From: Haemaphysalis longicornis
Taxonomy: Eukaryota; Arthropoda; Arachnida; Ixodida; Ixodidae
Length of the DNA: 64,000 bases
Reading direction: 5' to 3'
NCBI GenBank assembly: GCA_013339765.2
Contig: CM023454.1
Span: 148,737,603 to 148,801,602 of the forward strand
The notes under the pieces are model-generated. The model was not told where the DNA came from and did not search any database. It saw nothing but the letters and a program-made list of their open reading frames with translations. The position numbers were made by a program, and so were the translations under genes. Shown in pieces: positions 21,937-33,547 of the stretch; within the stretch, counting starts at the first letter, position 1; each line of letters starts with the position of its first letter.

Positions 21937-22099
21937 GTGTCAAGCAAATTATTCTCACTTCCGGGCAGCTTGCGCTACACCAGCCAACGAACGGAGCCTA
22001 GAACACATCTTGGAGTTGTGCGCGACATGCACATGGCCTTTGTTCAAGATGAAAGGTTCAACGGCTTCAATGGACCATCAGCCTTGATGAATCTGCGAG
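21937..22099 (+). pseudogene. CACTA-type transposase, exon 2 (5' boundary uncertain)
   Basis: This frame reads L-R-Y-T-x-x-R-T-E-P-R-T-H, R-D-M-H-M-A and then F-N-G-F-N-G-P-S-A-L-M-N-L-R. It fits the family segment that follows the C-P-x-C zinc motif and carries a G-x-x-G-P-S-x-L signature. It ends at CGAG|GTGAGT, a good donor at 22100. The phase (one base of the last codon) matches the acceptor at 28967-28969 exactly. Upstream, an in-frame stop at 21931-21933 limits the exon start. The available AG dinucleotides do not restore the phase left by the exon 1 donor, so either a small exon is missing or there is another disruption. Confidence 0.6.
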
Positions 22100-23674
22100 G
22101 TGAGTGTTGTACCGGGTGTTTTGTGAAATTGTCTACTGTATGGAGCTTCCTGCAGACTTGGCCGGATCACATTTAAAAACGTTTAGCCTCATTAGTTATT
22201 TCCTTTAGTCGATTACTCCACCAATGAATCCGCAATGTTTACTGATTGAACATCATCTAAAAATAAACTAAAGGTACATGCTAGAGTGCAATTGCATTTT
22301 TACTGTCCTGTCATTGACATGGGGTGATTAAATCATTCCAGACGTGTAAAAAAATATTCATATACGAAGTCAAATAATTTTACTCCCAATTTCCAGTAGC
22401 ACTGTGCATCTAGATGCAACTACACTTTTAAGACTTTTGCGTGGGACATCTGTGGGGCAAAAAGCATATCACCATCTTCAAAACTTGGCCCATTTCTGGG
22501 TGCAAGGAGTGTAGTGATGCCTGTTATTGCTGTGGATCTGTATAATTTTTTACTGCTTTTTGTGCTGAAAAGCTAGTGTCTGCAAATGTGCATTTCCACA
22601 TTTTCCTTGTGTTGTAATCTTGCGGTGGTATGGACAAAGAAATATTGTCCACCTTTTTTCAACTTCTTTGCTTGCATAACAAGCTAAGAATTTTGCTAAG
22701 AATATTTGGCCTTAAATTTATTCTAGGGATGGAAGGCAACTTACTTAAGGACAATGAAGCAACATATATTGTTGTTTTATTTGAACAAACTAGCCTTTTT
22801 AAACTCACTCAAGTACATTCAGGCTTCGAAAGAACATTCTCACCATAAAGGGATTTTAATTATTGACCAACTTTCAAATCTCCAATTACATCATGTCAGC
22901 AGTGATGCCTGTGACGTACGAATAGTAGTCTGATCTGTGATCAATGAGTAATCAGAGCATTGAAAGGATGCTGATGTCGAGTAGGCAAAATCATATTTGT
23001 GGCTGCATTCCGCAGTTTTTCTCATGTACTTCATTATTTGACTAATGAGTGCACGTTTACCATGTTTACTGGGAAAACAGAGAACGTTGAGTCACTTACA
23101 ACCACCGGCCCAACTATTGTAATGACGTTACACTGACTTGCGATGCGTTTTTATTCTATCCCAGCTTTCAAAATTGTGATTTTCACCGATTTCATGGTTG
23201 CCATCGTCTTTTTTTTGTTCACTAAACGGATGTACAGGTTAATCGTGCCGACATTTCGCCGATTTAGTCTTGTGGACTCGCCAAGGAGTTGTTGTAGTCG
23301 ATAGCATATCAACAGGAAAAATAGTAGGAGGGAAATGGCATTTTCGATTGTATTTTTCTTGTTGATAAATGCATGTAAATAATACCGGAAAAATCAAATC
23401 AGTCAAAAGATAAAATTGTTGAGCTTAATTTTCTCAAGTTAGTATAGGTATAGCTGGTTAAGGGGTTTTTTTGTCAGGGCCTACCCAGGCTACTGAGAAA
23501 TGCAGACAGCAGATTGGGAAGAGCGTAGACTTATTGATAATTAAACGAATGCAAGCCTTCTTGTGTCTGGGCTGTTTCCCCTTCTCTCCATGTTGCAAAA
23601 TGAGGTTCCAATAAATTACTAATAAAAATCACTTCTCATTTCCCATTTCTGTATGAAGTAAACTGAAAGCCCAC
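22100..23674. other. Intron 2 of the transposase gene, proximal part
   Basis: AT-rich sequence without a recognisable domain. Intron 2 runs from 22100 to 28969 and has been enlarged by the elements annotated next. Confidence 0.5.
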
Positions 23675-25346
23675 TTAAAGGCCAACTGCACTCAAATTTT
23701 TTTTTGTCCAAATAAGTAGTCTATGCTCTTAAAATCACCATGGCGAAATCCTTAGCTTCGTAATCACAGAGAGCGCTAGGTACCGCCGTTCAAAGTACCT
23801 CCGAGCAGACGACGTTTGCACCTGGCGGAGAGTCGCCGTAACAAGTTCCGAGCGGCCTGTGACGGAGGTTGGGGAACCTGTCCCGTGAAGCTCGCGCTTC
23901 TCCGGCGACTTGCAGGGCGCTCCGCCGGGAGCAGGGATGCGTTCGCGCGGGGTTTCTCTGCTACACCAGCGCGCTGTACCGGCGTCGCCATCAAATGTTT
24001 AAACTGACCGCACAGGCCGTGATATCCCCCATTTTTCTCAATGCAAAAAGAAAATGATTAGAAGCCTAAACCTATTCAGGCGCTTGCGAACGTGTTGGAG
24101 TTAGCAAAACTCTTTTTACTTGAAAATAATATTTTTACTCAAAGAAAAAAATAGCACGAAAGGAGCACTTGCCTTACATTTGTCATTCCTATTGCATTTA
24201 CCACAGAAAAAAAAGATATATTATAAATTATTGACCACTTGCACTTCCGCGTCCAATATTGGCCTCATTTGGGCTGGCCCAACGCCACCTCTATCCTTTA
24301 GACATTTTCCAAAAGTTTTACGACCCAAATACAGTTCTTGTACACGCGGCTATAAACATTTGTGCGACTTTTGTCTCCCTAGCTAAGTGAACCAAAATCA
24401 GCCTTTCTCGTAGTAACAAATACACCCGCACAAATATTGGCCGTCGTATTTAGGAAGTGCGAAAACTAAACTGCTCCTCTCATAAACAATACATTATATT
24501 TTTGTTCGATTCCCAAGTGAAATATTTACTTTGAGCGTTAGATTTAATTTATTTGAAAGTAAAACATTTTCAATAGTACCTGTCTCTGGTTAAAGTAGAA
24601 AATAGCGGTAGATAGGAAGTGTTTTCGTGTTTTAGTGCGTCATTTAGCTCTGGAGGCGGGCTTATAGTTTCAGATCCCTTTTATAATTCGATTCTCGATG
24701 TGCACACAGGGGGAAAATACTGGGCCGATATTCACGAGCTGTTTGCATGTAATGTATAGTAGAAATAGTGATTTATCTCCGCCCGCGTGCGATTTGTTCC
24801 CTTCAGAGAGGGCGACGTGATAGCCGAGGGGTCGGCTATAATAAAAGATGCTTTTCGATATCGTTTACGAGCAAATAGCTTCGTAAATCAGGGTCCGTTT
24901 TTTATTCGCTATGCCGAAAATTGCTATTCCGGCAGTTATTATGATGGAAAAAATTACTGTCGGGCGGTCTACTTCATCTCGATTGATAGCAACGGGATGC
25001 CGGAATTGCGCCCAACTCCATTATCATGGGCAAACGTTAGTGGAAGTTCTTCTGTGGAAATAAAAAAGCGAAACGCGGCGCTACCACGCGCAATTGAAGG
25101 CGGCTCTGAGCGGCCGCCGGCTCTGGCGCGGTCGCTTCCGTTCCCTCACGTACGTCACGTCCGGCCGCCGCTATGGCCGCCTTTTCTATTCAGTTTCGGT
25201 TCCGAAAACGCGAATGTCGCGAGCCGTTTGCGTCGCGCGCGTTGATGTTTGAAGCGCAGTATTTTGCATTTCGCACCCTTTTTATATGAACTGTTAGGTG
25301 ACATTATTTTTACGTTGTCGAAAATTTGAGTGCAGTTGGCCTTTAA
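23675..25346. mobile_element. TTAA-flanked inverted-repeat element, 1664 bp, no transposase recognised
   Basis: AGGCCAACTGCACTCAAATTTT at 23679-23700 is matched exactly by its reverse complement at 25321-25342. Both ends are flanked by TTAA (23675-23678 and 25343-25346). TTAA duplications are typical of piggyBac and Kolobok superfamilies, and the AGG start is more Kolobok-like than the CCC/CCY start of piggyBac. The only long frame, 24787-25245 (+), has no family resemblance. Another copy of the end is at 41124-41152. It is probably a non-autonomous derivative. Confidence 0.75.
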
Positions 25347-25856
25347 AGGGTCCATGAAGAGAAAATACAACTTTGTGTAACTTTAAAGAGTTAGTCTTCA
25401 GTACGTCACTCAGCTCCATTCCGGCCACGAAAGACGTTTTTAACCGATAAAAACGCAAGAAATACTTAAAAACTTTTAAATTTCGCGCCACAGTGACGTG
25501 TTATCGGCGCGAGTGACGTCATATGGGCCAGCACTAAAAACATAATTTTCAGCGGGTTAGGTGCACGTTAGCATTCAAGTGATTCGATCAAACGGAACTG
25601 ACGGCCCCACTACAATCGTCCAGTCACGTGTCCTGGCGATTGATTAGTTCGGCCGCAGTCATCGCCCAAACAAGATTCTGTGATGTCATAGAAAAGTAGC
25701 TGGAAACCGGCTAGCGAGTCGCCACAGCTCCACACGTTTTCTTCAATATCTCCGTTATTGTTTGGAAGTTTGCGATGAAATCGGTATCATTTTTATCAGG
25801 ACAAAGCAGCCTTTCTAATAAACCAAACTTGTATTTTGTCTTCATGGCTCCTTTAA
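25343..25856. mobile_element. TTAA-flanked MITE-like element, 506 bp, abutting the previous one
   Basis: The left end AGGGTCCATGAAGAGAAAAT (from 25347) and the right end, whose reverse complement reads AGGAGCCATGAAGACAAAAT (to 25852), agree at most positions for about 28 bp and are flanked by TTAA at 25343-25346 and 25853-25856. The left TTAA is shared with the preceding element. The family differs in its terminus from the neighbour but has the same target site. It has no coding capacity. Confidence 0.75.
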
Positions 25857-26361
25857 TGGCACCTTGCTAAACATTCATTTGTTTCTTCTCTGGTATTTAG
25901 TATTGATCTATTTCTTGGAGGGAACAAGTTCCCTTCGCAAACAGTTAGGTCACACTTCTTGACTCCAATGTTTTGTTCCTATGCTTGACATTTTATAGGT
26001 TTCAATTTGGTCCATGGTGTAAGTGTCGACTACATGCACTGTGTGCTGCAAGGAGTGTGCAAGCAAGTGACGGAACTGATGTTCTACAACCCGAAGAAGG
26101 GGAACCCCACTAGCATACCAGCATACTACATTGGTATGTACCATACATGGGTTCAACATATGGTAGCATGAAGTGCAATCTGCATAGGCAGAAAAAATAT
26201 TCGAATGCTGTTTATAGGCACCGTACACTGCCGCAATTGCAGCGGCGCCTCTTTGGGTCAGTGGAGGGTCGCGACCGGCCGTTCAGTGCATTGTGAAAAC
26301 ACGTGCGCTGCGTTCGGTTCTGCACTCTGTGGCGGAATTTTTTTAAAGAAACATTGTGATA
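25857..26361. other. Intron 2, unassigned stretch
   Basis: Short overlapping frames without recognisable domains. Confidence 0.4.
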
Positions 26362-26880
26362 ATGGCAAGCTGCAGTGTCCGAAAGGATCAAAATGCTGCA
26401 GGAAAGAATTCGTGGCAGCGCCCCATCTGCTGCGTGAAGGACCGCCAAAATCATGAAGGGCAGCCTGGCATCATTCTGTACAGGTTTCCCGGGCAGCCGT
26501 AGGAGAATGAGCGTCGCAAGAAATGGCTTTCTGCAGTACGAAAAACTAAAACGTTTGCTTTCAGTGGTTCATACATATCGCAAACTGCAATATTTGTGAA
26601 TCACATGCAGTGGTATTCACAGAACGCAAGGTATTACGGCTTCCGCCACTATTGTTTTTTCAGCAGTAATCCTTTTTTTAGCGACATTCGCGGCACCGAA
26701 TGGAGGCCAAAAGGCGGCACAGGAATATGCTCACAGCAATTCCCGGGTGGTGCTAAATCAATGTCAACAAGCGTCCCGTCTACTGCCTTACTTGGTTCCC
26801 AAAAGTGCACAGAGTTCGGCCACGCATTCCAAGCGAGAGCGTGGCAAGATATCAAACGCGTTGTTTGACCCCTTTAATGC
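26362..26880 (+). pseudogene. THAP-domain remnant inside the transposase intron
   Basis: From ATG at 26362 a frame reads M-A-S-C-S-V...I-C-C-V-K-D-R-Q-N-H-E, L-Y-R-F-P-G-Q-P-stop-E-N-E-R-R-K-K-W-L-S-A-V-R. This is the proximal half of a THAP domain with a TAG just after the F-P motif, and the same frame resumes after it. About 170 bp further on, E-W-R-P-K-G-G-T-G-I-C-S-Q-Q-F-P-G-G matches the distal half (W-x-P...I-C-S-x-H-F-x-G-G), but the zinc-binding His is Gln. The two halves are probably separate exons of an old THAP-bearing gene or P-like transposon. It is a decayed copy, and the THAP assignment is by motif order only. Confidence 0.45.
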
Positions 26881-28969
26881 GTTTGGGTGCTCTGAAAGTT
26901 CAGAAGTTCAGATTATTTTTTTAAGCAGAGGAGGGAGAGGAGGAGGAAATACTTTTATGGAGAATACGTAATGGCCGGAACAAATTGAATCACATTTACT
27001 GCTAAGACGACTAACATTACTCTTAAGAAAGAAGCCGAAACTAAACGGAATCTTCGTAAGACAACACGCAGCTCTGCTGTATCAGCAGGTTGCACACTGG
27101 GTGAAACTGGATTAACTTTGTGTCATCAGCTAATAACGTTTAGAATGCGTTGTTAATCACTGACAACACCAACTGAGCTGGAGAAGGGCCACAGAAAAAG
27201 TAACAGTAGTGTGGGTGCGCCAAAACAGCTACAACACAAACACGCCCCTGTCGTGGAGCGCCTTTGTATACGCTGGAGTCACTTTAGTAGGCCGTGGTAC
27301 ACGAAAACCTGGAAAGAAGCGCTGTAGATACGCTTCCCTTGCTGAGAATGTCACTTCGCAACAATGTCTTTCTCGTCAATTTCTTTCACGGCGTACACGC
27401 GCCTGGCAACGTACAATGTCTGCCTCTTCTTGCGCACGTGAGGCCGAAACTAGTAGTCCAGCCCCGTAATTGTGCAGAAACCGCACAGAAGCACTTGAGG
27501 TGTGGGGAAACTATTTGCCAGAACAGTTTTCGAGCACGAGACACCTTTCAAAAACAGTCGCAGAATCGCAAAAACAAACAACCAAGAGGTGTCGAACATA
27601 TGAACGCGCACCCGCCGTCTGGCTCCCACCGACCCTAAGTTTGCTCAAGATTCCGAGGGGCGGCGCTGGGTGCACTTATTCGTCACGCCCTGTGAGCAGT
27701 GACTGGTCCCTATAAACAGATTTGTTCCCAGCTTTACATTAGTAGCATCAAACGTTTAATCTATGGCAATACATGTATTGTGACTTCAGTTCTTTTTTTT
27801 TTCATAACAAGCACGAAGCCTAGCCAGTTGTTTTAAGTGGTGTATTGGAACGAAATTTATTCATAGCTTTGATGCACTCATTGGTCAAGATTTTATACAA
27901 ACAGTGTTGCTGTTGTAAGTTTTAATGTTCCACCCAGAAGTCCAAAATAAATACATTTTCTGCTTGGCCTTCACGCTCACAGGGTAATTTTCTCAATGTG
28001 TTGTACAGTGTAGCCCACTTATAGTGGTTGCAGTTACAATGCATACTTGAGTGGAAGGAACAAAAGTGGTGTGACCGTCACAGTATGCAATAAGAAAATA
28101 GCATTATACGTGAGAAAGAACAGAGATGTGCAACAGCTCAGCTTAGGTACAGCGACGACGTGATGAGGGCAGGGGTTACAGTTGACACATTGCACGGCCT
28201 TTCTCACGTGCGGAGTATCACATGGGCTACTACATGTGATCACACTGCTTTCCACCTTACCAATTGTACTAAAAGCAGCCACCAAAAAAAAAGGTTGACA
28301 TAAAATGTAAACAAAGGATGTCATCGCCATAGGCTCCAGGTTGCCCTGCAACAACCTTCTGTCACGTTGGATGCAGGGAACAAGTCTCAGGAGGGGGAAC
28401 ATGTGTACACAGTGTAGACAAACACAAAGCTACCTCCGTCATCTCACAGCTTCAGCCAGGGCAATGCTGCTGCTGGCTGTGCCATGTAGGTGGTGTCTGG
28501 AGCTGCGTCAGAGCGTCCACTATATGGAGGCCACATTTTGGCATGCAGAAAAAGCTTAATGATAAATTGAGTATGTAATGAAAAAATTCAGCATGGCAAT
28601 CGAGTTCATTATGAGTAAGCTCGACTGCATTGTAATTTTTGGGCTTCAACTTTTAGGTGCTACTTCATTACTACTCTCTGATACATACGAAGGAGTGCAT
28701 CGTCAAATTTAACGGACATTCAAGCTTGTGCTTTTTACAAGTACAAGCGTGAATTACTAGTCCTCACTTCAGCACATAAGGACTGCTTATTCAAATTTTT
28801 CTTGATATGTGCGCCCATTTGTGCTAGAAGGACTTCCTGCAACAGTAATTAAACTTGCATGCATTCATTCTAAGCAGCAGTGTTAATCCGGTGTGTTTCT
28901 TACTAAGGAGCAGTTATAATGTCAATGCAAGCGATTACAAATAGTATTTATCTCAACTTTTCAATGCAG
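26881..28969. other. Intron 2, distal part
   Basis: No gene is recognised. A purine-rich GAGGAGGGAGAGGAGGAGG stretch lies at 26927-26945. The end at 28958-28969 (ACTTTTCAATGCAG) is a good acceptor for the next exon. Confidence 0.45.
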
Positions 28970-29230
28970 GTGACCCGCCAACCTTGAAGAAAGTCAATCA
29001 GCGATTGCTCAGCATTCACCCTCCTCATTGTGTGACAAGGCTACCCCGACCGATCGGTGTGCGCATTCAGTGGAAGGCAACGGAATGGAGGAATTGGCTC
29101 CTGTACTACGCACTTCCTTGCCTTGATGGTGTGCTTCCACTGGAGTATTGGCGCCACCTGTCGAAGTTGTCGGAAGCAGTGCACATTCTTCTTCAGGAAG
29201 CAATCAGCCCAGGAGAAATTGACCGTGCAG
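28970..29230 (+). pseudogene. CACTA-type transposase, exon 3
   Basis: Bounded by a TGCAG acceptor and a GTAATTG donor at 29231. The frame continues from exon 2 in phase: D-P-P-T-L-K-K-V-N, then R-L-P-R-P, W-K-A-T-E-W-R-N-W-L-L-Y-Y-A-L-P and L-P-L-E-Y-W-R-H, L-L-Q-E-A-I-S. This W-K-A-x-E-W-R-x-x-L-L-Y-Y-x-x-P-x-L-x-x-x-L-P pattern is characteristic of the C-terminal half of these transposases. The exon itself is open without disruption. Confidence 0.75.
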
Positions 29231-29774
29231 GTAATTGCTCGCTGAACACTGTGATGCTTTTACATAAAATTTGCAGTGTGTTAAATTTTAAAAAATCACA
29301 TCCAGGCTTTGTTAGCTGAGACAAGATCTCCCTTATTGTCCTGGGCATTTTATAAAAACACTTACCATTCATGGTTGTCAATACTGCCCCAGCAGTGGCA
29401 GCTAAGGTTACGATGCTGTTTTTGTGAACACAAGCATGAGTTCAATTTTTAGCCAAAGCAGCTTTTCTGTTTCTGATGAAGGTGAAATGTAATCATGACC
29501 TACTTCCTCTTAGCGAGAGACTCAATCACACCTCAATTGATGAGCAGTACCATGACCCTACTATGCATAAGAGAATGTGGTGGTTGTGCAGAGAGCAGAG
29601 TACAGTCGCATGCCATTGATTACCTTCAAGGAGGGGTATTGCGATTCTTCTTTTCATGGGGGGTCGTGATGTGTTGTGAAAAGAATCGGTAATTGGAATT
29701 ATGTTCTCTCAAAAACAGAGATTTATTATCTGTCTTATGTTTATGAAAAGAAGTTTCAGTGCATCTGCACATGC

Positions 29775-30325
29775 ATGTACAGTTGCCGTCACACGTAATT
29801 GGAGCACGGGAGCTGTGGCCAAACCGCATAGGAGTACCGTGTAGCTGCACCTGCGGCAAACCAATGGACGACACACGCATGCGTGCCTGCCGACACCGAT
29901 AGCCCCTCTATACTTCTCAACCCACTTCTTTTAACGTGGCTTCCAGCATTGTTTGCAGCGTACTGGTCTCGGCGATGACGCGTTGTTAGCGAACCAATGT
30001 AAAAATATTAGAAAAGAAAAATTGTCACTTCAGGTCCCTGCGACTGCAACACTTCTCCAGCAGCTTGCGTGCGCTGAAAGTGCGAGCGATGCTGCCAAAT
30101 ACCGCCTCTGCTATCAGTGCCATCGTTGGGACCAGTATGCTGTGAACAACGCTGGAAGCCATGTTAAAATAAGTGGGTTGAGAAGTTTAGATGAGCTATC
30201 GGTGTCGGCAGCCACGCATGCGTGTTGTCGTCCATTCGTTTGCCGCCGGTGTAGCTACACGGCGCTCCTATGCAGTTCGGCCACAGCTCCCATGCTCCAA
30301 TTACTTTTGACGGCACCTGTACACT
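29775..30325. repeat. Long imperfect inverted repeat (two ~205-bp arms, ~140-bp spacer) in intron 3
   Basis: About 29775-29980 matches the reverse complement of about 30120-30325. Shared blocks in order include GACCAGTA(C/T)GCTG, GCTGGAAGCCA(C/T)GTTAAAA, GTGGGTTGAGAAGT, GCTATCGGTGTCGGCAG, ACGCATGCGTGTTGTCG-like sequence, CGTCCATT(G/C)GTTTGCCG and CCACAGCTCCC(G/A)TGCTCCAATTAC. It could form a long RNA hairpin if the intron is transcribed. It has no coding capacity and is likely a foldback transposon. Confidence 0.75.
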
Positions 30326-31001
30326 CACTAGCTGTCATTGTATTCTGGGTTGTTACCAAACTTTTTGATGGAGATACGAGCTTGGAGTTCGAAATTTTTG
30401 GCCAATTTCTTGAATAAAAAATGAAAACAGTAACAATGAAAACCCTTAGTGCAGCAATGGAAATTTCCACTATGGTGGTGTCGACAGAGGCAGCGTAGAT
30501 TTTGGCAACTGATGGTTCAACTCCCCATCAGCAGCTGCCACTTAGGCATGTAGAGTAAACCCATCTTCAAGGGGGTTTACTGCCAATTTCTATGTCGGTT
30601 GAGCTTGGTCAGCCACAGAAGTACAGGAACAAGGCAGGTGCACAGAGGCCTAAAATGCAAGCTGAAGCCCGAATGCTTTCATCTTTAATCCACTTAGGCA
30701 GACAAAGGTGTCTCCAGGAATTTTTTTTTTCTTTTAACCGCATAATGTCCTTTTCAAGTGCTGTCACCTTGACTGGTGTGCCTATAAGAAGTTATCTTAG
30801 TGAAATATTAAGCGCACCAATTTAGTGCTTACTCTTTATGACTGATTTCAGATGTTTTTATAAATATGTGCTGGCATTACTGTTGTTTGAAGCAGATGTG
30901 ACATGCTACCCACTAGCATCCATTTTTTTCGTGTGGGTGAATTGCAACTCTCATGGTTCTTGTAACATTGTTCCCTGGTTGTTATGCTTTATCAATTTCA
31001 G

Positions 31002-31786
31002 AGTGCCTCCTGTTTGCCTTTGTCGAGCGGTGCGCACCACCATTGTTCGAGCCCATGGCAGCGACATTCAACGTGCATTCTCTCCTGCATCTTGCTGAGA
31101 GCGTCCGGGGCCTGGGACCATTGTGGGCCAATTCCTGTTTCACGTTTGAAGGTGGAAACGGCAAACTTGTAAAGTCCATTACAGCAGCGAATGGACTACC
31201 TCACCAGGTTGTGGAGCGTGTTGTAATGGAGCAGTGCCTGGATAGCTGCTTAGCAGTTGGATGCATGCTTACCGAAGATGAGAAGAGCATTTGCAAGGAG
31301 TTCTTGGAACATGCACAAGTTTCCAGTGCAGTTCAGGAGGGTGATGCCACGTTGCTTGGGCGCAACAAGCATGCCATTCTTAGCACCCCTGAAAGGGATG
31401 CTTTGAATGAGCTTGGCTGTGAGAAGGTTGAGTGTTACGAGAAACTCATAGTTAAGCATCAAATCTATCACAGCACCCTGTATAAGAGGCCCACAAAGAG
31501 TGACACCACGTTTGTGGAAACGTGCAAAGGCTTCTTTAGGATAGAAAAAATAGTGCTGGCATCACGTTGCGGATGCAGCAAGTGCTTTTTGCTGTGCCGA
31601 GAGGTTTTATTTTTGGATTCTTCTTCATTTCCTCGGCACATAAAACCATGTTTTTTGTCTGGAAGCGATGTTCCTACAGTTCTGGAACCAAGTGACATTA
31701 TCAGGAGCTGCATTTACATTGAGTTCAGTCAAGAAAAGAAGGCATTTTTATGCCTGATGCCGAATATGATTGAACGGGACGGATGA
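31002..31786 (+). pseudogene. CACTA-type transposase, terminal exon 4
   Basis: The acceptor ATTTCAG ends at 31001 and the phase joins exon 3 as D-R-A|E-C-L-L. The exon encodes F-V-E-R-C-A-P-P-L-F-E-P-M, T-F-N-V-H-S-L-L-H-L, G-P-L-W-A-N-S-C-F-x-F-E-G-G-N-G-K and a variable C-terminal tail with R-C-G-C-S-K-C, ending at TGA 31784-31786. N-V-H-x-L-L-H-L and G-P-L-W-x-x-S-x-F-x-F-E are hallmarks of this transposase group. The exon is open throughout, so the only clear inactivating change found in the gene is the TGA in exon 1. Confidence 0.75.
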
Positions 31787-31798
31787 AACCCATTCTGT

Positions 31799-32068
31799 TG
31801 CCATTCACACTCACCCGCTGCGGTGGCTCAGTGGCTAAGGCGTTCTGCTGCTGAGCACGAGTACACATGTTCGGTTCCTGGCCACAGCGGCCGCTTTTCT
31901 GATGGAGGCAAAAAGCAAAAACGCCCGTGTGTTCGAGATTTCGACGCACGTTACAGATCCCCAGGTGGTCAAAATTAATCCGGAGCCCTCCACCACAGCG
32001 CGCCTCATCGCCTGAGTTGCGTCGGTGCGTTAAACCCTACAATCAATCAATCAAATGCCATTCACACT
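31799..32068 (+). mobile_element. Ruka-like tRNA-derived SINE with 13-bp target duplication
   Basis: The body at 31812-32055 starts CCCGCTGCGGTGGCTCAGTG (A-box-like), has a GTTCGGTTCC B-box-like block, then the core GATCCCCAGGTGGTCAAAAT...CCGGAGCCCTCCACCAC that I associate with the tick Ruka SINE family. It ends in (CAAT)n. TGCCATTCACACT is repeated exactly at 31799-31811 and 32056-32068, giving a 13-bp target-site duplication as expected for LINE-mediated insertion. It lies only 12 bp after the transposase stop codon, so it sits in the 3' UTR or immediately downstream. Confidence 0.85.
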
Positions 32069-32514
32069 TGTATTTCAGCATTGTGATCTGAAACCTGACA
32101 AAGTCATGTAACAAGAAAGGGCCATAACAAGGAACCCTCATGGGGGTAAAGGCTTGTAACTTTGTAACCTCAACGTCAACAACTGCCTTTTTAAAGCAAA
32201 GCTTTCTACCTCTACCAGCCAACGGTTCTTTCAGTGTGTGCAAGACGACAAACTCCCAACATGGCAAAGACAGTGGCGAAGGGAGGAGGGGGGGGGGGGC
32301 AAAGGTTTGACTCACGGAGCACACTGTAGATGGCGTGGTGAATTCACCCACCCAGCGTTCCCTGTGTAGAGGAGCCTGCTCGTGAGCACGTCGGTGAGAC
32401 GGCTTTGTCGTCTGCTTTAGCGATGGTTGTTTTGGGCTTGATTTGGATCATCTTCGTGTCTATTGCGCGCTTCCCTCACATGGCTTGATTAACTTGTTTG
32501 AAAGCACCTCCTGA
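32069..32514. other. Unassigned sequence
   Basis: No gene or element is recognised. It contains a G-run at 32289-32299. Confidence 0.4.
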
Positions 32515-33200
32515 GTAACCGAGACCCAATGGAATTAAGTGGTCGTATGGCAAAGGTACGTTAAGGATTGGTTTAGCAGGGTGGGAAAACAAAATGTAGA
32601 GACTACATGCAGACATCTGGCTGCTAGAAAAACACTACCTTTTGCACACTGCTTGCCACGAATAAGTCTTCGTTTTCTAAATCGGTGAATACCAATTCGG
32701 TTGTGTTTTAAGAGGTATTACAAAATGCAAAAGGAGCAAGTAGTTCTGATAAATATTGATCATAAAAGTTCCCTCAGCTTTCTCGCAATTCTCAAACTTA
32801 CTAAACTAACTAGTTTAAATCTGTGTAAATGGGAATCGCTAAGCTCACATGCCGAATTGTTTGGTGTCTGCGCTTTTGTCCTGTGTTGCAGCCCTTAGGT
32901 AGCACATCAGGATGGCTAGGTTCCGCTGTCTCATTTTTGGAAAGACGCTCCTCTCCGTTTTCTGTCGACGCACGGCCGGGCTACAGCGGCGGCATCTGCT
33001 GCTCTAGCCCGGCCGGGGCTAACGCTGCTGGTGCGTTTGGGACCCCCCCCCCCCCGCGAATTCCAGGTAATGGCTGGCAGAATCTCTGATTTCACTCTGT
33101 GTAGAGTTACGTTTGTGAATTCAAGTGAAGTCGCATGACCAATTGTTGTGGGTGCCGTTTAAAGCTTTGCTTTCCAACCACCTTGACAACGTGGATTGGA
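32515..33200 (+). repeat. ~690-bp dispersed repeat, copy 2
   Basis: This is the inverted counterpart of 1180-1868, beginning near ATGGAATTAAGTGGTCGTA and ending near CCTTGACAACGTGGATTGG. It has a C-run at 33044-33054 absent from copy 1. The level of substitution between copies looks moderate by eye, so they are independent old insertions rather than one recent inversion. Confidence 0.75.
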
Positions 33201-33547
33201 CGATTTTTTAATCTTAAAGCCACCTCTCTTTGTCATAACCTTTAGTGAATGGTTTATTATGTATGCATTTTGTATATCTGTATATGTGTGTACAAATATG
33301 TGTATGTGTATATCTATGTGTGTATGTGTATATGTATATATGCTGTGTCTCTATTGTCTATGGTGGCGTAGTGAAAGTTGGTAAGCCGATCCATCATTAC
33401 TTTCACACGTATGTTGTATTTTGTTGTATGGCTTTTTGGTTCAATGCTTGAACTTATGGCATCCATGGTTTCTTCTTGTTATTTTCATTCCACTCCTGTA
33501 AAATCCCGAACAGGGCTGATATGAAGGAATGAATAAATGAATGAATG
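33201..33547 (+). repeat. Probable LINE 3' UTR fragment with TG/TA microsatellite and GAATAAAT tail
   Basis: 33275-33345 is a TGTATATG-type simple repeat. 33505-33547 (ACAGGGCTGATATGAAGGAATGAATAAATGAATG) has the GAATAAATGAATG ending typical of CR1-like LINE 3' ends. No coding part is preserved. Confidence 0.4.
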
